NCBI GenBank assembly: GCA_003222835.1
Contig: QHXE01000135.1
Location: 1-7,599, forward strand
Direction of reading: 5' to 3'
DNA from: Acidobacteriota bacterium
GTDB taxonomy: Bacteria; Acidobacteriota; Blastocatellia; Pyrinomonadales; Pyrinomonadaceae
Length of the DNA: 7,599 nucleotides
Shown: positions 5,571 through 7,599 of the stretch, piece by piece
Layout of the letters: every line of letters begins with the position of its first letter
Position numbering within the stretch: position 1 is the stretch's first letter
Position numbers and translations under genes: made by a program
Notes under the pieces: generated by a model
What the model was told of the DNA's origin: nothing
Database searches by the model: none
The model's input: only the letters and a program-made list of their open reading frames with translations

Positions 5571-7208
5571 CTAGTAAAGAAGGAATCGCTCTCTAAGTGC
5601 CTTGAATTCAGCCAGCGGTGTTTCCCACGAAGCTTGGATGCTCGCCAAGTCATCTCCGCGTTCAATCGCTTCTCGCACTTTCGAAGTCCCCGAGATGAGA
5701 TCGAACGGATTGCGATCGTATTCATACTCGTAAGGCGGATCCTTCCAGCGAAAATCGTCGCGGTACATGTCGTACGCCGTCTTCACGATCGCGATGCCGG
5801 TTATGACCGGCTCAAAGGCCCGCCTCTCGGTCACGTGAATCTGAACTCCACCGCACGCTTTGCCGGCATGCTTTTGAAATGTTGGCATGAAAACACATGG
5901 CCGAAAGTACACGCCGTCAAGATTCAGATTATTCAGGGCGTTACCAAAGTCGTCTGCGTTGATGTAAGGCGCGCCGAGAATTTCAAAAGGCCGCGTGGTT
6001 CCCCTCCCTTCCGACATCTGCGTTCCTTCTAGATGGACGCTCCCACAAAACACTGTTGCCGTGTCGATGGTTGGCATGTTCGGTGACGGTAAAACCCAGG
6101 GCCCGTCAGTCTCGTCATACCAAAGTTCGCGTGACCAACCCTTCATGGTAATGCATTCCAAGTCGCAGTCGATGCCGAAATGTTCATTGAACATCCGGGC
6201 GAGTTCGCACACCGTCATGCCGTGACGCGAAGCGATGGGAAATTGCCCGACAAAAGAAGTGAAGGCGGGATCGAGCACCGTTCCTGCGACCTGAATTCCG
6301 CCAATCGGGTTTGGTCGATCACACGCGATTACTTTCTTCCCAAACTTCTTTGCCGCGCGCATGCAATTAGCCAGTGTATAGACGAACGTGTAAATGCGGC
6401 AGCCGACACCCTGCAGGTCACAGACAATGATATCGACGTCTTTGAGCATCTCTTCCGTCGGCTCACGCGTTTCACTATAGAGCGAATGGATTGGCAGACC
6501 TGTCTTTCTATCCAAGGCGTGGGCGGTCTCAACCATATTGTCCTGCACGTCACCCCTGATCCCATGTTGTGGGCCGAATAACGCAGTCAAGTTAATGGCC
6601 GTGTGTTCATGAAGCAGATCTGCGACGTGGCGAAAGCGATGATCCACGGATGCTTGATTGCAGACAAGCCCGACGCGCGCACCCCTCAGAAGGGGCATTT
6701 GCTGCAACCTCTCTACTCCAAGCACGATGCGTCTGCGGCCGTTTGGACGATTCGCTTGGAACACATAAGGTCGAGGCGCCTTAATCCTCTGAGCCACATC
6801 TCTCATGGCATCGAGACGCAAACCGAGTTCAAAGAGAACTTGGGCCGCGACAGAATCCTCTGCCCTCATCAGCCCTAGCAGCAAATGCTCAGTTCCGATA
6901 TGGCGGTGCTTCAGGCGATCACTTTCGTCGTGTGCGTAGTGAAGCACGCGTTTCGTTTCCGGCGCTAGCGGCAATTCTACCGTGACCGGAATTCGGGGTT
7001 TTGGCGGACTATGATTTTCAATGCTCCTTCGGATCCATTCGAGCGAATCTTCACCGTCTGGAAGTATCTGGATGAAGAGAGGCTTGTCTTCTCGCGACGC
7101 GCCGAGTAAGAGATGCTCAGGCTCGATCGCCTGAGCGCCAAACTGGGACGCTTCATAGCGAGCAAAGAAGATCGCGCGACGCGCCGTCTCTGTATACCGT
7201 TCAAACAT
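5571..7208 (-). CDS. Clp_N domain fused to NamZ-like (DUF1343/GH171) exo-N-acetylmuramidase domain
   Basis: The 545-residue protein has two recognisable parts. Residues 1-142 match the ClpC N domain with both Clp repeats: MFERYTETARRAIFFARYEA...IEPEHLLLG (1-36) and LAPETKRVL...HIGTEHLLLGL (81-113). Glu31 and Glu107 line up with Glu32 and Glu106 of Bacillus subtilis ClpC, which bind phosphoarginine. There is no AAA+ module. After a basic Pro-rich linker (143-160), residues 161-545 form a full-length DUF1343 domain: GVERLQQMPLLRGARVGLVCNQ, LFGPQHGIRGD (210-220), YSETREPTEEML, DRPNPIGG (297-304), RHGMT (329-332 region), PSPNMPTIDTA (374-384) and SEGRGTTRPFE (399-409). NamZ enzymes remove terminal MurNAc from peptidoglycan fragments. 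The PQHG Gln214 replaces a Glu I recall as PEHG in characterised members, so activity is uncertain. No signal peptide is visible, implying a cytoplasmic protein. The ATG at 7208 has a weak ribosome site; the SDR gene ends 42 bases upstream. Confidence 0.9.
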   Translation of the reverse strand: MFERYTETARRAIFFARYEASQFGAQAIEPEHLLLGASREDKPLFIQILPDGEDSLEWIRRSIENHSPPKPRIPVTVELPLAPETKRVLHYAHDESDRLKHRHIGTEHLLLGLMRAEDSVAAQVLFELGLRLDAMRDVAQRIKAPRPYVFQANRPNGRRRIVLGVERLQQMPLLRGARVGLVCNQASVDHRFRHVADLLHEHTAINLTALFGPQHGIRGDVQDNMVETAHALDRKTGLPIHSLYSETREPTEEMLKDVDIIVCDLQGVGCRIYTFVYTLANCMRAAKKFGKKVIACDRPNPIGGIQVAGTVLDPAFTSFVGQFPIASRHGMTVCELARMFNEHFGIDCDLECITMKGWSRELWYDETDGPWVLPSPNMPTIDTATVFCGSVHLEGTQMSEGRGTTRPFEILGAPYINADDFGNALNNLNLDGVYFRPCVFMPTFQKHAGKACGGVQIHVTERRAFEPVITGIAIVKTAYDMYRDDFRWKDPPYEYEYDRNPFDLISGTSKVREAIERGDDLASIQASWETPLAEFKALRERFLLY

Positions 7209-7250
7209 TTCCGTTAAATTACCCGAAATGAGTGAGCCCCTCGGATTAGT

Positions 7251-7599
7251 TTACCCACATAAGACTGAGCCGCCATTGACGTTTAGAATCTCTCCGTTGA
7301 TATGCCGCGCCCATTCGGTGCAAAGAAACACGATCGGCCAGGCAATGTCATCGGGCTTGGCTACGCGACCAACCGGAATCGAGTCTTCAATCGATTTCCG
7401 AAATGCCTTATCAGCGAAAACCTCCGTGCACATGTCTGTGTCAACCCATCCCGGCGCGACTGAATTGACATTGATGCCGAACGGGCCGAGTTCCGCTGCC
7501 AGGGATTTTGTAAATGAAATCTGGCCGCCCTTCGAGGCAGCGTAGTTTGAAACGTTCGCTTCCCCTCTCTGCCCCGCGGTCGAGGTGACAATCACGATG
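7251..7599 (-). CDS. SDR-family oxidoreductase, FabG-like (5' part outside window)
   Basis: The C-terminal 115 residues of a short-chain dehydrogenase/reductase are present; the frame runs open off the right edge, and the GTG at 7595 is internal. Visible are the strand-5 segment IVIVTSTAG with the catalytic Ser, and YAASK with the catalytic Tyr and Lys thirteen residues later. The helix GGQISFTKSLAAELGPFGI, the NSVAPGWVDTDM segment that follows the nicotinamide site, and the C-terminal NGEILNVNGG typical of classical SDRs are also present. The TGxxxGxG cofactor motif lies outside the window, so NAD versus NADP preference cannot be judged. The pattern is FabG-like (3-oxoacyl-ACP reductase and relatives), but many SDRs with other substrates look the same here. 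It is on the same strand as the Clp_N-NamZ gene, 42 bases ahead of it, so the two may be cotranscribed. Confidence 0.9.
   Translation of the reverse strand, partial: IVIVTSTAGQRGEANVSNYAASKGGQISFTKSLAAELGPFGINVNSVAPGWVDTDMCTEVFADKAFRKSIEDSIPVGRVAKPDDIAWPIVFLCTEWARHINGEILNVNGGSVLCG

Noticed and set aside
7593..7595. GTG as the start of the SDR gene.
   Set aside because: It falls within the strand-5 core of the SDR fold. The cofactor-binding half must lie beyond the right edge.

Overview
The window looks like a chromosomal stretch from a Gram-negative bacterium, most likely an Acidobacteriota member of the Blastocatellia/Pyrinomonadales type. That placement is inferred from gene content: an SBBP-repeat / Calx-beta / DUF4214 surface protein, a small multi-membrane-span protein resembling DUF6677, and a single-chain LptF-LptG permease. 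The permease also implies an LPS-bearing outer membrane. Coding density is very high, and no stretch over 300 bases lacks a gene. No tRNA, rRNA, CRISPR array or transposase gene is visible.

Layout. (1) At 1-1658 (+) lies the 3' part of a large secreted or surface protein: two 65-residue SBBP beta-propeller repeats, a (Thr-Pro)7 linker, a Calx-beta domain and a DUF4214 C-terminal region. (2) It converges, across a 45-base gap, on a minus-strand cluster. In transcription order this cluster is a four-span membrane protein (5041-5466, TTG start), a 57-residue two-span membrane protein (4871-5044, ATGA overlap), recO (4027-4773) and a fused lptF-lptG gene (1704-4001). Between the 57-residue gene and recO sits a perfect 36-bp inverted repeat. 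Each of its arms is itself a small REP-like hairpin, and the element supplies the stop codon of the upstream gene. (3) Further upstream, also on the minus strand, is a 545-residue protein (5571-7208) that joins a ClpC-type N domain to a NamZ/DUF1343 (GH171) peptidoglycan hexosaminidase domain. (4) The window ends inside an SDR-family oxidoreductase (7251-7599, minus, 5' part missing), which precedes the fusion gene by 42 bases.

How the genes fit together. The theme is cell-envelope biology with a housekeeping repair gene: LPS export (LptFG), a cell-wall sugar hydrolase domain (NamZ), two unknown small membrane proteins and a surface beta-repeat protein. RecO is a recombination mediator that appears to share the transcript. 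The most unusual item is the Clp_N-NamZ fusion. It has no visible signal peptide, it keeps the two glutamates matching the phosphoarginine-binding residues of Bacillus ClpC, and it has Gln where I recall the family often having a Glu (PEHG). This suggests a cytoplasmic role quite different from secreted NamZ enzymes. The second item worth attention is the inverted repeat just ahead of recO.
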